Shown here: positions 16,757 through 26,671 of the stretch, piece after piece
Layout: every line of letters starts with the position of its first letter
How positions within the stretch are numbered: position 1 is the first letter of the stretch
Source of the DNA: Prevotellaceae bacterium UBA1726
GTDB lineage: Bacteria > Bacteroidota > Bacteroidia > Bacteroidales > Bacteroidaceae
Assembly (NCBI GenBank): GCA_002316005.1
Contig: DCIM01000019.1
Location: forward strand, 10,779-74,778
Direction of reading: 5' to 3'
DNA length: 64,000 nt
Position numbers and translations under genes: made by a program
Notes under the pieces: generated by a model
Databases searched by the model: none
Told to the model about the DNA's origin: nothing
The model's input: only the letters and a program-made list of their open reading frames with translations

Positions 16757-19144
16757 TTATTTTTTGAGAAGTCTAACTTCATAGATGTCAGCCTGCCTAC
16801 CAGGTTTTGCCACAAACTTTATGCGTACCTGCGTCTTTCCCTTAAGAGCTTCTGCAGGAATCTCGTATGTCTCATACTGCCATACCGATGAGCGCCATTT
16901 CTTTGAGTTATTAACAGATTTCACAAGCATATCATCAGCATAGAGATCAAACTCGCAAGTACGCCACTCGTCCTGACCCCAGTATCGGATACGGATGTCG
17001 AGGTTCTCCTCGCCCTGTGTCTGCATCATGTAACTGAAATAATGTCCATTCTGAACATCGCGGAATGCTACATCATTATCTACACCCTGGCCTGTTCCGT
17101 CAGTTTCCATAAAATGATCACTCTCTGGTTGCTGCTCACCAGGTTGAACCTTATCTACAGTACGAGCATCGAGAGCTTGACGATCAGCCTCTTCCTTAGC
17201 AAGGTTTTCGATATATTCCTTATAACCATTCTCTGAAAGAGCAAGCCAATACAGCATATAACGCGAATCATGAATCTCAAAGAATGGTTGTAACTCACCC
17301 TCGATCTTATTCTCCATCTGACAGTTCATCTTGAAATGAAGTGGTTTACCTGGAATTGGTTCAAGGCAGTTAGCAATATCCTCTACATTCTTTGCCACGA
17401 GGAACGGAGCCTTGTCAACAGGTAGTTTCTTACCCGTTGCCAACTGACCAAAACGGCTATCATCGGCAAGGAGTCCGGCCAAGTCTTCTGTACCTGTCTT
17501 CATACCAAGAACGATAGGGCCATACATGATGCTCACATAATGAGGTACGTTAGGCATGTGCTCAATAGATGCATGCATTGGGAATGACACCTCAATGACA
17601 TCGCCCTTCTTCCATTTGCCTTCGATGGTTACATATTCAGCTTTGTCTGACTGGCTTGTTATTTTAATATCCTTTCCTTTGACGCTAACCTCGAAATTAT
17701 TGCACCATGAAGGTTTGCGAAGATGAATGGCAAACTTCCCCTTACCTTTTACAATGGTTATACGACTTGTTTCGCCATAAGGGAACTGTGTCTCCTGACG
17801 CAATACTACCTTCTTCTCCTTCCAGTTCAGTTCGCTGGCAGCATAGAGATTGACATAGAGTTCTTTATTATCCTTATGTGTATAGATAATCTGACCGTAT
17901 TTACCATGATTCTCCATACCTGTACCAACACAACACCACATTGCCTCATTAGGTACAGAATAGTTGCGGTAATGACGAGGACGGGCAGAAGTGAAGTACA
18001 CATAACCACCATGCTCAGGGTGCTGAGTAGATAGAATATGATTAAATGTCGCGCGCTCCATGAAGTCTGCATACTTTGCGTTATCAGGATCCATACGCCG
18101 CAACTCCTCAGAGAGTTTGAGCATATTATTGGTGTTACAACTCTCCAAACCGTCAATATCTCGTGTCCAATCCGAACAAGCAGCCTTGCTTGGGAAATGC
18201 TCACGGCGACTGTTTCCTCCTACACTGAGACTACGTTTTTTTGTCACTTCCTCCCAGAAGAATCGACTTGCTTCAAGATAATCTTTATCACCGGTAATCT
18301 CGGCAATACGCGCAAAACCTACCACCTTTGGTACCTGTGTGTTTGCATGCTTATTGTCGAGCATCAGAGCATCATGGTTCTTCATTGGGTTGAGCAACCA
18401 CTTATGAGAGAAACGCTTTGCACAATCAAGATATTTCTTTTCGCCAGTAAGAACATAAGCATCAGCAATGACCTCATTAATTCCACCATGTTCCATTCCA
18501 AGGAGTTCCTCCAATTTCTGGTCAGACACATTTGATGTGATATCAATAGCCCAATCGCAGAACCCAAGGAAAAGCTGTTTTGCATCTTCATTACCGCAGT
18601 ATACCCATGCGTCTCTCAAGCCGGCATACATCTTATGGATATTATAGAAAGGAACCCATGCACCATTGAAAGCAGAGAAGTCACCCTTCTGGAATGTAGA
18701 CCAGATGCGGTCACTCTCTGGAATACCACCTACATAGCCCTTACCCCATGAAGGATGGTTTTGACCGCAAGCCTCAACACAGTCCTTTAACTCCTTAATC
18801 ATATAAAGCATGCGTGCTTCGCACTCCTTATTTCCCTGAGCAGCATTGAGGGCCATTGCTGTAAGATAGTGTCCCCCCACATGACCGTCAAGACCAATCC
18901 AGTTTGGGAAACTCTCAGCCCTTGCAGGAAGTCCTGCCTCCTTGCGGTAAGGAGCCAATAGACGATCTACATCATACTGAAGAAGAGTCTTCACGTTTAC
19001 ATCCTCCGCATGTTTTAGCGGACCATCAAGCAATACTACATCGCCTAATGGGAACTCATCTGAGTAAATTCTATCTTGTGCATTTGCAGGTGCAATAGAC
19101 AAGCACAATGCAAACATTGATACCAAAGGTTTCTTTCCTAACAT
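16757..19144 (-). CDS. GH127/GH146 beta-L-arabinofuranosidase (DUF1680)
   Basis: Exported Zn-thiolate glycosidase expected to remove beta-L-arabinofuranose. 795 aa; signal peptide to about residue 22 (ANA-Q). The metal/nucleophile set is complete: Glu334 and Cys336 (DGLESCNT) and Cys404-Cys405 (MWCCVGTGMENHG), spaced as in Bifidobacterium HypBA1, where the second of the adjacent Cys residues is the nucleophile. A C-terminal beta-sandwich (about 665-795, WRTCEFDLYADD) matches the extra domain seen in Bacteroides relatives. GH127 and GH146 cannot be separated by eye. It lies between DUF3237 and the GH31 pair, with gaps of 14 and 6 bp. Confidence 0.86.
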   Translation of the reverse strand: MLGKKPLVSMFALCLSIAPANAQDRIYSDEFPLGDVVLLDGPLKHAEDVNVKTLLQYDVDRLLAPYRKEAGLPARAESFPNWIGLDGHVGGHYLTAMALNAAQGNKECEARMLYMIKELKDCVEACGQNHPSWGKGYVGGIPESDRIWSTFQKGDFSAFNGAWVPFYNIHKMYAGLRDAWVYCGNEDAKQLFLGFCDWAIDITSNVSDQKLEELLGMEHGGINEVIADAYVLTGEKKYLDCAKRFSHKWLLNPMKNHDALMLDNKHANTQVPKVVGFARIAEITGDKDYLEASRFFWEEVTKKRSLSVGGNSRREHFPSKAACSDWTRDIDGLESCNTNNMLKLSEELRRMDPDNAKYADFMERATFNHILSTQHPEHGGYVYFTSARPRHYRNYSVPNEAMWCCVGTGMENHGKYGQIIYTHKDNKELYVNLYAASELNWKEKKVVLRQETQFPYGETSRITIVKGKGKFAIHLRKPSWCNNFEVSVKGKDIKITSQSDKAEYVTIEGKWKKGDVIEVSFPMHASIEHMPNVPHYVSIMYGPIVLGMKTGTEDLAGLLADDSRFGQLATGKKLPVDKAPFLVAKNVEDIANCLEPIPGKPLHFKMNCQMENKIEGELQPFFEIHDSRYMLYWLALSENGYKEYIENLAKEEADRQALDARTVDKVQPGEQQPESDHFMETDGTGQGVDNDVAFRDVQNGHYFSYMMQTQGEENLDIRIRYWGQDEWRTCEFDLYADDMLVKSVNNSKKWRSSVWQYETYEIPAEALKGKTQVRIKFVAKPGRQADIYEVRLLKK

Positions 19145-19158
19145 CTATCTATCGTTTT

Positions 19159-19641
19159 TTATAATACCTTCCACATTTTCAGTGAGATGTAGCCATCACC
19201 AAAGCCCGGTGTACAGACAAAGATGGCATTATTGAGCCAGTCGTACTTGCTGTCGTTTGGCGCCTCAAACTTTGGCGAAGTACGGAAATAGAACTGTCCT
19301 TCTTTTGTAACAATCAAACCGCAATTACGAACATGAATATTCACGCCATCATCAGTCTGGATGCTATAAATAGCCTCGAGTTCTGTACGACATTTTTCTC
19401 TATCCTGCAACTGATAATCAGCACCACCCGGAAGTACGATTCCCTTAAGTCCAGGACCTTCGAAGGTACCTCCCACGATAGGAATGATGAAACGCTCGCC
19501 CTTTGAGGTCTTTCCAACAGAATAAGCACCATCACACTTGCACTTTATCTCAAAAGCAAACTCCAACTCAGGAGCAACCTCTGTCTGTGCCATTGCAAAC
19601 TGCGAAAAGAAGCACAGCACTAAAAACAATAATTTCTTCAT
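19159..19641 (-). CDS. Secreted DUF3237 protein
   Basis: 160 aa with a signal peptide ending AMA-Q (about residue 18). The mature part is one DUF3237 domain: IPIVGGTFEGPGLKG, VLPGGADYQL, TDDGVNIHVRNCG, YFRTSPKFEAP and YDWLNNAIFVCTPG. DUF3237 is a small beta-barrel family without an established reaction in this setting. Most members I know are cytoplasmic, so an exported copy inside a glycosidase operon is unusual. It is sandwiched with 12- and 14-bp gaps between GH43 and GH127/146 genes, implying a role in the same side-chain pathway (binding, lactone or ester chemistry are guesses). Confidence 0.85.
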   Translation of the reverse strand: MKKLLFLVLCFFSQFAMAQTEVAPELEFAFEIKCKCDGAYSVGKTSKGERFIIPIVGGTFEGPGLKGIVLPGGADYQLQDREKCRTELEAIYSIQTDDGVNIHVRNCGLIVTKEGQFYFRTSPKFEAPNDSKYDWLNNAIFVCTPGFGDGYISLKMWKVL

Positions 19642-19653
19642 GATTGTAGTATG

Positions 19654-21687
19654 TTAGTTAATGAGGAACACTTTGTCAACACCATTATATGTACATGTCA
19701 CAGTAGCACGACCATCAGCAATCTTACCTGTCTTAATTTTTACTGCAGGATTGTCACAAGTAACCTTGATTGTTGAATTATCATCCATCTTACCATAAAC
19801 CTGATAGTGGTTTGTCTCGCTGTAGCCGTTCTGGTTTGTGAAGAATATTGGCTGCTGAGGGATAGTGAGATTTACGCCATCGATCTGGATAGCAACTTGA
19901 GGTACCTTTTCTGCTTTAGTACAATCGGTTGTCTTTGAAAAACTGATTCCATGCATATCGAAAAGACCTATTGGGCGCTGTGGACCACGTGGAGCCCCCC
20001 AACGAGGACGCTCTGGTTCTTTAACATCAGGTCCCTCCACTACGAAGTATATAGCGTGCTTACCCTTAAGGCCTGCCAAACCAGGAACTTCTATAACAAG
20101 ATTCTTATTTTCACCTCTCTTTCCAGCCACATGTACCTGCGACAGCAGTTTACCATTATGAACTTCATTAGCATAAGCGCCGTCGAGCATCACATTGATA
20201 TTGAAAGGCTGTTCTGTGCCGAGTGTTAAATCAATATTAAGATAAACCTTATCACCCTCTTTTGCGCCCTCGAATGCCTTGCAGCCCTTTGTGTCTTCAG
20301 CAAGACCAGCGAAGTTAAAGTACTTGAAACCAACAATATTACCATTCTTCAAACCTGCAAGATCCATAGAGTTGTCCCAAACATCATGCTGATCCTGCAT
20401 TGCTTCGTTGTTATTGATGAAGCAAGCAATACCGGCAGAATAGTACTTGAATGGATTAAGACCGAAAATCTGGAAACCCTCAGATGTCACTTCTGCACCT
20501 GTGTAGTGATCGCCGTTTGAAGCCTTTGCCGACCATTCGTTGTTTGGAACAAATGGATCATAGCCTACGATACGCACCTGACCGCCCTTTGCAACCGGTT
20601 TCTTGTCCCATTCTATCTTCACAGGGGCAACCATTGCCTGACGCATATAGCCGAAACCACGTGGAGGACGATGATAGAACACATACCACTGACCGTTGAT
20701 CTCCTGAAGAGAACCGTGAGTATTATGAGCAAAGTTACCTGTTGTCAAAGCACTACCGTCCTCGTTGAGAACAACGCCACGGGAATCAACAAGTACACCA
20801 CCTGAGCGCCAAGGACCAAGAGGTGTATCGCCGTAAGCATAGCGAAGAGCTGAATTTGTTGAACCAAGACCATAGTCAGGACCTGAATAACCAGAGAACA
20901 CCATCACATACTTGTTACCTACCTGACGGATTGAAGAAGCCTCAAAGAAGTTGAACTCACCTGGGTTCTGGCCTTTGTAGAGTGCAGGATATTCAGTGCC
21001 CTTAGGGTCGCGAACTTCTCCGTAACGAGCAGAAGCAGGAATGAAGTAGTCGTGGATATCTGTACCAGGACGAACGGAGTACATTGTATTCTGGTCCATC
21101 TCAGCTGCTGTTGAGTGCTGGAAACCGTAGAACACATAAGCACGGAATCCCTTGTCGTAGTCCTTATCCTTCTTGTTTGTGATATTCTCAATGAATACAG
21201 AAGGGTCGAAATCAATCATTGAACCTTCAACACACTTTCTTCCGTCCTCTGTGAGGTTGATTGGTGTGAATGGTCCGTTTGGACGGTCGCCCTTACAAAC
21301 CATTGGCACACGCTGCCATCCACGAGAGTGTGGATAGAGATAATATGTCTTCTTACCTGTGGTTTTGTCCTTCACTTCAACAAGGTCTGGGGCAAACATG
21401 ATATCCCACAGGCCATCGATATAGTATTTGAAGATAGAACCTTCGTCACGCCAGTCGGCAAGATTCTCTACAGGTGCCGACCACATACGGATATCCGGTC
21501 CACAATAGTCGGTGTTCTTTACATCGTGCGAACCTATTATATATGCGCGATACTTACCTGGATTGTCTGGATCTTCGAATACGCGTGGTTCACCGTCTGG
21601 CAAATGTTCCCAAAGAGGGAGATAAGGATTTTGTGCAAAGCCGAATGCAAAATGCATTAAGAAGGCCAATGATAAAAACTTCTTCAT
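19654..21687 (-). CDS. GH43 glycosidase with C-terminal beta-sandwich modules
   Basis: Exported 677-aa GH43-type enzyme; signal peptide to about residue 18 (GFA-Q). Candidate catalytic acids are Asp39 (FEDPDN), Asp161 (IDFDPS) and Glu249 (NFFEASSI). The propeller (20-390) is followed by a CBM6-like sandwich (about 400-590) and an immunoglobulin-like end (600-677). It belongs to the divergent GH43 group with a long insertion around residues 165-245. Substrate is probably an arabinose- or xylose-decorated oligosaccharide. Gap to the GH10 gene upstream is 33 bp, to DUF3237 downstream 12 bp. Confidence 0.8.
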   Translation of the reverse strand: MKKFLSLAFLMHFAFGFAQNPYLPLWEHLPDGEPRVFEDPDNPGKYRAYIIGSHDVKNTDYCGPDIRMWSAPVENLADWRDEGSIFKYYIDGLWDIMFAPDLVEVKDKTTGKKTYYLYPHSRGWQRVPMVCKGDRPNGPFTPINLTEDGRKCVEGSMIDFDPSVFIENITNKKDKDYDKGFRAYVFYGFQHSTAAEMDQNTMYSVRPGTDIHDYFIPASARYGEVRDPKGTEYPALYKGQNPGEFNFFEASSIRQVGNKYVMVFSGYSGPDYGLGSTNSALRYAYGDTPLGPWRSGGVLVDSRGVVLNEDGSALTTGNFAHNTHGSLQEINGQWYVFYHRPPRGFGYMRQAMVAPVKIEWDKKPVAKGGQVRIVGYDPFVPNNEWSAKASNGDHYTGAEVTSEGFQIFGLNPFKYYSAGIACFINNNEAMQDQHDVWDNSMDLAGLKNGNIVGFKYFNFAGLAEDTKGCKAFEGAKEGDKVYLNIDLTLGTEQPFNINVMLDGAYANEVHNGKLLSQVHVAGKRGENKNLVIEVPGLAGLKGKHAIYFVVEGPDVKEPERPRWGAPRGPQRPIGLFDMHGISFSKTTDCTKAEKVPQVAIQIDGVNLTIPQQPIFFTNQNGYSETNHYQVYGKMDDNSTIKVTCDNPAVKIKTGKIADGRATVTCTYNGVDKVFLIN

Positions 21688-21720
21688 ATTTTATTGAGAT
21701 TGTTTGTTCTTTCCTTTTAT

Positions 21721-24300
21721 TTATTTTGCAATCATCTTTCGACCATTGCAAATGTAGATCTGACCATGCGAGAGTACATTGATTCGCTGTCCCAAGAGGT
21801 TATAGTAGTAACCATCCAACTGTGCGGAACCGTTTTCTTCTACACTTTCTATTCCTGCAAGTTCTGCTGCCTCACGAAGTGCTTCATGTACTCCCCAGTA
21901 AGCTGGTTTCTTGTTCATATTGCTGTCGAAGAGCAAAGGATTCCTTCCTGTTCGCCATGTGAGGTCATCTGCAAGTCCCCATATCATCAGACTCTGGCAA
22001 TTCTCGTTTCTCATCGCAATCTTTGCAAGCGAATAGTAGGTCTGTGCCTGTTTCTGAAGATTTTCTGCTGATGTATCATCAATACCGAGGTCAAGTTCGG
22101 TGATGCGACAAAGGAGACCTGCTTCCTTGCAACGCTTGATGTTGGCTTCTATGGCACCAACATAATTCAAACCTGCATCCATATGTCCCTGAATACCAAT
22201 ACCGTCGATTGGAACGCCACTGTCCTTCAATCGCATAGCGAGATTGAAAAGTGCCTCTGATTTTGCCCAACCTTTTCCTTCTACGCCATAATCATTTAAG
22301 ATGAGGATTGCATCTGGATCAGCCTCATGTGCCCACACAAATGCGGAGTCAAGGAATTCCTCACCAATGCCGGTTGACCAAACTGAAGGACGAAGGTCAT
22401 AGCCTTTAGGATCTGAATAGATAGTCTGCTGATTATCCGAAAGCACCTCGTTGGCAACATCCCACTCTTTCACCTTTCCCTTCCAATGTCCTACAACCTT
22501 CATGATGTGATTCTTCATGATGGAGAGTAGTTCTTCACGCGAGAAGTTGTTGGTGTTCTTTGTTCCGTCTGTGGTCAACCAACTTGGATTCTGCGAATGC
22601 CATACAAGCGTATGACCACGAACATACATGTTATGACGATCAGCGAAATTCACCAAGCGATCGCCATTGTTATAACTGAAACTGTTTCGACTTGGTTCTG
22701 TGGCATCGAATTTCATTTCGTTCTCACAGACCACCATGTTGAACTGTTTGTAAAGGGTGGAGGTACGAGCACTTCCTTCGCTATCGACATTGATTCGGCC
22801 ATCATAGATAGGGACACACGATCCGATAGTGGTATCCATCATGTCGGCATAATAACGAAGTGGTTTTGAATCGCTTTTCTCTGAGTCGACATCAACTGTA
22901 CCTGTGTCGTCAATCATTCCCGAACCACCTTCTTCATCCTCTACATCTCCTTGTCCGGTATAGATGACAGAGGTAACACGGGCAACAACTCGGAAACCGT
23001 CTTCTGTCTCCTCTTGCTCCACGCTCCATGTATATGCCTTTGGATAAATGATATTAAACTGCCATGCGACATTATTATAGGAGGTCTTGCCCTTCGCTGT
23101 CAACAGAACGAACTCATCACCTTCGTGAAGGTCTGCATTTTCTGTCAACTGTATTCTAAGGCGTGGCATCTGGTCGGATGTTGCAAAATCCTGACCGATG
23201 TTATAATAAGACACAAGACCTTCTACATTCACCTGATCATACTCTGTCGCACTACTTATCTCACAATCAATGCGTCCTGTAGGACGGACAATGAGCGTGA
23301 GATCCTTACCACCGGCATAATCTGCGATGTCGAGTCTTCCAATGCCGTCATCTCCTGGCTGTAGTATGCCATAGACATTTGTTGTTGCTGCAATATGACC
23401 TGTACCGCCGGCTATTCCATCGGTCATAATATTCAGGCCTGCAATATCTGCTGATGATGGTGTTCCAAGGGAACCTGTCAGTTTCTGTTCTTTTGCTGTT
23501 GCCGCATCATTATTGAAGAGTACCCGCCCACCAAGCACTCTGACACCACCGGTGATAAGGTTATTGTTACCAGTGATGCGATATGTGCCGAGTCCTTCTT
23601 TTATCAGACCTACCTCCATTGACATATTGTCCTTGACAGGAGAAATGCGTCCGGCAAGTAGTGCGTCCTCGTCAGAACTACCAACAATATAATAGGAGTT
23701 GTTACTTGCTTTCTCTTTCATATAGCCATAAATCTGGCTACCTTCTTCGGTTTCAAGGCGACCGATACGAATAGCACGGGTTCCCGATTCTGCAGCAAGC
23801 GTTGCACCCGTGTGAATCGTAAGACTGCTTGTCTTCAGCGTACTGTTTGCCTTTCCTCCTTCAATGTCGTTCATCACATTGTCGAGGTTGAAGGTCTTAC
23901 CATTGTGCATCCATACAAGACCGTAGAAGCCGTTTGTCTCACAAAGACTTGTATTTGGATACACATGCACATCGCCCTTGAATCCTGACCAATCAGGGCT
24001 CATCTTGTCCGAACCTCCAATATATGTTCTCTCACCAGCACTATTGATATCAAGGCGTCCTTCACCGATTATCTTGCCTGTTATATATGTATAGCGCGCT
24101 GTATTTAATATAAGGTGTGAACCTTCCATCATCTTGAACGATGTGGAAATGGTTACATATGACGAGGAGGTGTTCTGCTGGGCATAGTCCTTCGTAACAG
24201 TTCCTTCTATCGTCTCATAGCCATCATTACTACCCAACATTTCGTTAGGTAGTAACAATAGCATGAAAAACAGGGCAAATGCCTTCAAACCTTTTATCAT
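21721..24300 (-). CDS. GH10 xylanase fused to an autotransporter-like beta-helix region
   Basis: Endo-xylanase of 859 aa. I place the start at ATG 24300 (MIKGLKAFALFF, signal peptide to about 23) because the longer frame would overlap the upstream esterase gene and lacks a signal peptide. Residues about 25-445 are not catalytic: they read as stacked beta strands with Gly/Asn turns, including a segment like autotransporter-associated strand repeats (GTYRITGNNNLITGG, VLGGRVLFNND). After an acidic Gly-rich linker (450-480) comes a GH10 barrel with WHSQ (567-570), Glu618 (WDVANEV, acid/base) and Glu735 (RITELDLG, nucleophile). The C-terminus carries the YNLLGQR/NGRKMIAK sorting-type tail. Probably surface-located. 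Confidence 0.85.
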   Translation of the reverse strand: MIKGLKAFALFFMLLLLPNEMLGSNDGYETIEGTVTKDYAQQNTSSSYVTISTSFKMMEGSHLILNTARYTYITGKIIGEGRLDINSAGERTYIGGSDKMSPDWSGFKGDVHVYPNTSLCETNGFYGLVWMHNGKTFNLDNVMNDIEGGKANSTLKTSSLTIHTGATLAAESGTRAIRIGRLETEEGSQIYGYMKEKASNNSYYIVGSSDEDALLAGRISPVKDNMSMEVGLIKEGLGTYRITGNNNLITGGVRVLGGRVLFNNDAATAKEQKLTGSLGTPSSADIAGLNIMTDGIAGGTGHIAATTNVYGILQPGDDGIGRLDIADYAGGKDLTLIVRPTGRIDCEISSATEYDQVNVEGLVSYYNIGQDFATSDQMPRLRIQLTENADLHEGDEFVLLTAKGKTSYNNVAWQFNIIYPKAYTWSVEQEETEDGFRVVARVTSVIYTGQGDVEDEEGGSGMIDDTGTVDVDSEKSDSKPLRYYADMMDTTIGSCVPIYDGRINVDSEGSARTSTLYKQFNMVVCENEMKFDATEPSRNSFSYNNGDRLVNFADRHNMYVRGHTLVWHSQNPSWLTTDGTKNTNNFSREELLSIMKNHIMKVVGHWKGKVKEWDVANEVLSDNQQTIYSDPKGYDLRPSVWSTGIGEEFLDSAFVWAHEADPDAILILNDYGVEGKGWAKSEALFNLAMRLKDSGVPIDGIGIQGHMDAGLNYVGAIEANIKRCKEAGLLCRITELDLGIDDTSAENLQKQAQTYYSLAKIAMRNENCQSLMIWGLADDLTWRTGRNPLLFDSNMNKKPAYWGVHEALREAAELAGIESVEENGSAQLDGYYYNLLGQRINVLSHGQIYICNGRKMIAK

Positions 24301-24314
24301 CTTCAAAGAAGTCG

Positions 24315-25274
24315 TTATTTGTTTCTTGCTCTGTTGAAGAACTTCACCATCTCTGCGAGGTTGCCTTCCGAATACATATTGAATCCGTGACCACCTTCTG
24401 CCTCGAAATGTGCACAAGCTCCTGCAACCTTTGCCTCAACAAGGGCATTCCAGAACTCTTGTCCCTGACATGAAGGAACAACATTGTCCTTCAAACCATG
24501 GTTTACAAAGATAGGAACTGTTGTCTCGTTAATGAAATATATTGGTGAGAGGAGATTGAAAGCATCCTCATGGCCTACAAATTCAAATCCCATGAGATTG
24601 TCCTCTGGTGCTGGATGATTCTTCTTGATACCATCACAATCCATATTCATCAAATCAATAGGACCACTCCACTCACAGCAGGCATTCACTGCACTGCTCT
24701 CGTTTGTGTACTGGCCAAGACTACCTTCAATATCCATCTCCACTTCACCACTCTTTGCTGTCTTCACACCATTTGATGCAGCGCAAAGGGAAGCAAGATG
24801 AGCTCCACTTGAGAAGCCTGAGGTACCGATGAAGTTTGTGTCGAAATGATACTTCTCTGCATTACCGCGAATCCAACGAACAACGGCCTTGATATCCTGA
24901 ATCTGTGCAGGATACTTTGCATCCATACTGCTACGATGGTTTGGGCAAACTACTGCATAACCTGCCTTGAGCAATTCGTTGACAATTGTACCTAAATCGG
25001 CCATTCCCTTTGAGCTGTTGCTGAACCATGCCGAACCGTAGATATGCACTACAACTGGATAACCATCTGCTGGCTTTGCTGTCTTTGGGATATACACATC
25101 AAGATTGTGATAAACCTGCTCGTCACCGACATAGTTCTGGTCTATGAACTTCTCTGAGCATTCTACCTTGATCTCAGGCATCTGAAAACCGCCAAAACCG
25201 AAGTTCTGAGCATTTGCTGAAATAGAAAGTGTAAGAGCAACGCATGCAATTACTTTTTTTACTGTAGGTTTCAT
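24315..25274 (-). CDS. Alpha/beta hydrolase esterase (BD-FAE/acetyl-esterase-like)
   Basis: Exported esterase, 319 aa, signal peptide to about residue 22 (ANA-Q). The alpha/beta fold shows the oxyanion segment VHIYGSAW, the nucleophile elbow G-F-S-S-G (Ser155), an acid in GLKDNVVP and the His in GHGFNMY near the C-terminus. This resembles the lipase/BD-FAE group that de-esterifies xylo-oligosaccharides. Likely removes acetyl or hydroxycinnamoyl groups so that the neighbouring GH43 and GH10 enzymes can act. Gaps are 40 bp upstream and 14 bp downstream. Confidence 0.83.
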   Translation of the reverse strand: MKPTVKKVIACVALTLSISANAQNFGFGGFQMPEIKVECSEKFIDQNYVGDEQVYHNLDVYIPKTAKPADGYPVVVHIYGSAWFSNSSKGMADLGTIVNELLKAGYAVVCPNHRSSMDAKYPAQIQDIKAVVRWIRGNAEKYHFDTNFIGTSGFSSGAHLASLCAASNGVKTAKSGEVEMDIEGSLGQYTNESSAVNACCEWSGPIDLMNMDCDGIKKNHPAPEDNLMGFEFVGHEDAFNLLSPIYFINETTVPIFVNHGLKDNVVPSCQGQEFWNALVEAKVAGACAHFEAEGGHGFNMYSEGNLAEMVKFFNRARNK

Positions 25275-25314
25275 TTTAATTAATGTTTTTTTATTGTTAT
25301 TTTTTGAGTTTATA

Positions 25315-26670
25315 TCATTTTGTCATCTTCCACCAATCCCAATTAAAGAGATTCTGCTTCTGGATGGTGTTTGCCTTGAACACGAAATACAAGTCGTGCT
25401 TGCCTGTAACAGGTGTGAGATTTGTTGTGAATTCCTCATACTTGAACTTTGTATTTGGAACTACGACCTTTCCTATACATTTGCCTTCTGCTGAGTCAAT
25501 ATGCAGTTCCATAATGCCTCCATACAACTGACTTGAGCAACTTGCAGTGAAGGTTTTCGCGCCTTTTCCGAAGTCAACTCCTTTCACAAGGAGATACTCA
25601 CCCTCGTCGATATCTGTCACGAAGAGTGTTGGATTCCATGGACCTGAAGGATTCTCGCGTGTTGTCTTCAGTCCATAGCCCCATGCCATAGTCTCTGCCT
25701 CTACCTTGCGAAATGGGTCGAAACTACCCACCTGCTCGAGTTTGCAGTCTTGGAAATATGGCAGTTCCTGAATGGTGCCATCTGGGTTGTAAGTCATCTC
25801 TGCTGCAGATACACTACGCTGCTCGGCATGACGACTGGTCTTCATACGGAAGATGTCGTAGTTCAAACCAAAACAATATGACTTGCCTTTGTAGTCGATA
25901 ATTCCGGGATGATTACCTCGGGTACGAGGGGTATGGTTCATTATATGGCCTTTGTACTCCCATGGTCCTGTGGCGTTCTTGCTCATTGCATAACCGATTC
26001 CTTCTGGACAGCAAGTGGAAGCAAATGCCATGTAATAGCATTTCTCGCCTTTCGCATTCTTTCTTGACCAGAACCAAGGTCCTTCCTGATAGTCCTGGAT
26101 ATGTGGATGTTCAACGATATCTCCGGAATAGGAAATCATATCTTCATTCAGTTTCACCATATACAGGTTTGGATTTCCCCAATACATATATGCCTGACCG
26201 TCATCGTCAATCCATACCGTAGGGTCGATGTCATACCAGTGTTCCTTCTGCCATACGAGCGGTCCACCGAGAGGATCCGTGAAAGGTCCGTAAGGCGAAT
26301 CACTGACAAGTACTGATATTCCATTACCATGGATAGGGCAATACATATACCACTTACCATTGCGCTCAATGACTTGCTCTGCCCATGCTCCGTTGTTGTT
26401 CTTATACCATTCAAAATCCTTTAGCGAAGCAACAGCGCCATGATCTTCCCAGTTCACCATATCTGTTGAAGTATACAGCAACCAATCGGTCATGTCAAAG
26501 CCCTCTGCCCCATCATTGTCGTGTGTGGTATAGAGATATACCGTATCCCCATGCACATAAGGAGCAGGGTCAGCCACATACTTTGTCTGGATGATTGGCA
26601 TATTAAGCTCTTGTGCGCCAGCCAATGATGCTGCCAATGACGCTAACCCTATCAGGAAAAACTTTTTCAT
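25315..26670 (-). CDS. GH43 - CBM6 arabinofuranosidase/xylosidase
   Basis: Exported GH43 enzyme, 451 aa, signal peptide to about residue 19 (AGA-Q). The catalytic triad is visible: Asp34 (VADPAPYV), Asp149 (DIDPTVWIDDDG) and Glu196 (QEGPWF). Residues 325-451 form a CBM6-type module (KVEAETMAWGYG, GEYLLVKGVDFG, FNWDWW). The N-terminal half closely resembles the first GH43 domain of the double-GH43 protein at 36716-39727, suggesting paralogues divided between operons. It starts 1 bp after the GH97 stop. Arabinofuranosidase on arabinoxylan is the likeliest role. Confidence 0.87.
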   Translation of the reverse strand: MKKFFLIGLASLAASLAGAQELNMPIIQTKYVADPAPYVHGDTVYLYTTHDNDGAEGFDMTDWLLYTSTDMVNWEDHGAVASLKDFEWYKNNNGAWAEQVIERNGKWYMYCPIHGNGISVLVSDSPYGPFTDPLGGPLVWQKEHWYDIDPTVWIDDDGQAYMYWGNPNLYMVKLNEDMISYSGDIVEHPHIQDYQEGPWFWSRKNAKGEKCYYMAFASTCCPEGIGYAMSKNATGPWEYKGHIMNHTPRTRGNHPGIIDYKGKSYCFGLNYDIFRMKTSRHAEQRSVSAAEMTYNPDGTIQELPYFQDCKLEQVGSFDPFRKVEAETMAWGYGLKTTRENPSGPWNPTLFVTDIDEGEYLLVKGVDFGKGAKTFTASCSSQLYGGIMELHIDSAEGKCIGKVVVPNTKFKYEEFTTNLTPVTGKHDLYFVFKANTIQKQNLFNWDWWKMTK

Positions 26671-26671
26671 T

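Noticed and set aside
24301..24417. Longer N-terminus of the beta-helix GH10 protein
   Set aside because: It overlaps the coding end of the upstream esterase and is Arg/Gln-rich without a signal peptide; ATG 24300 gives a proper one.
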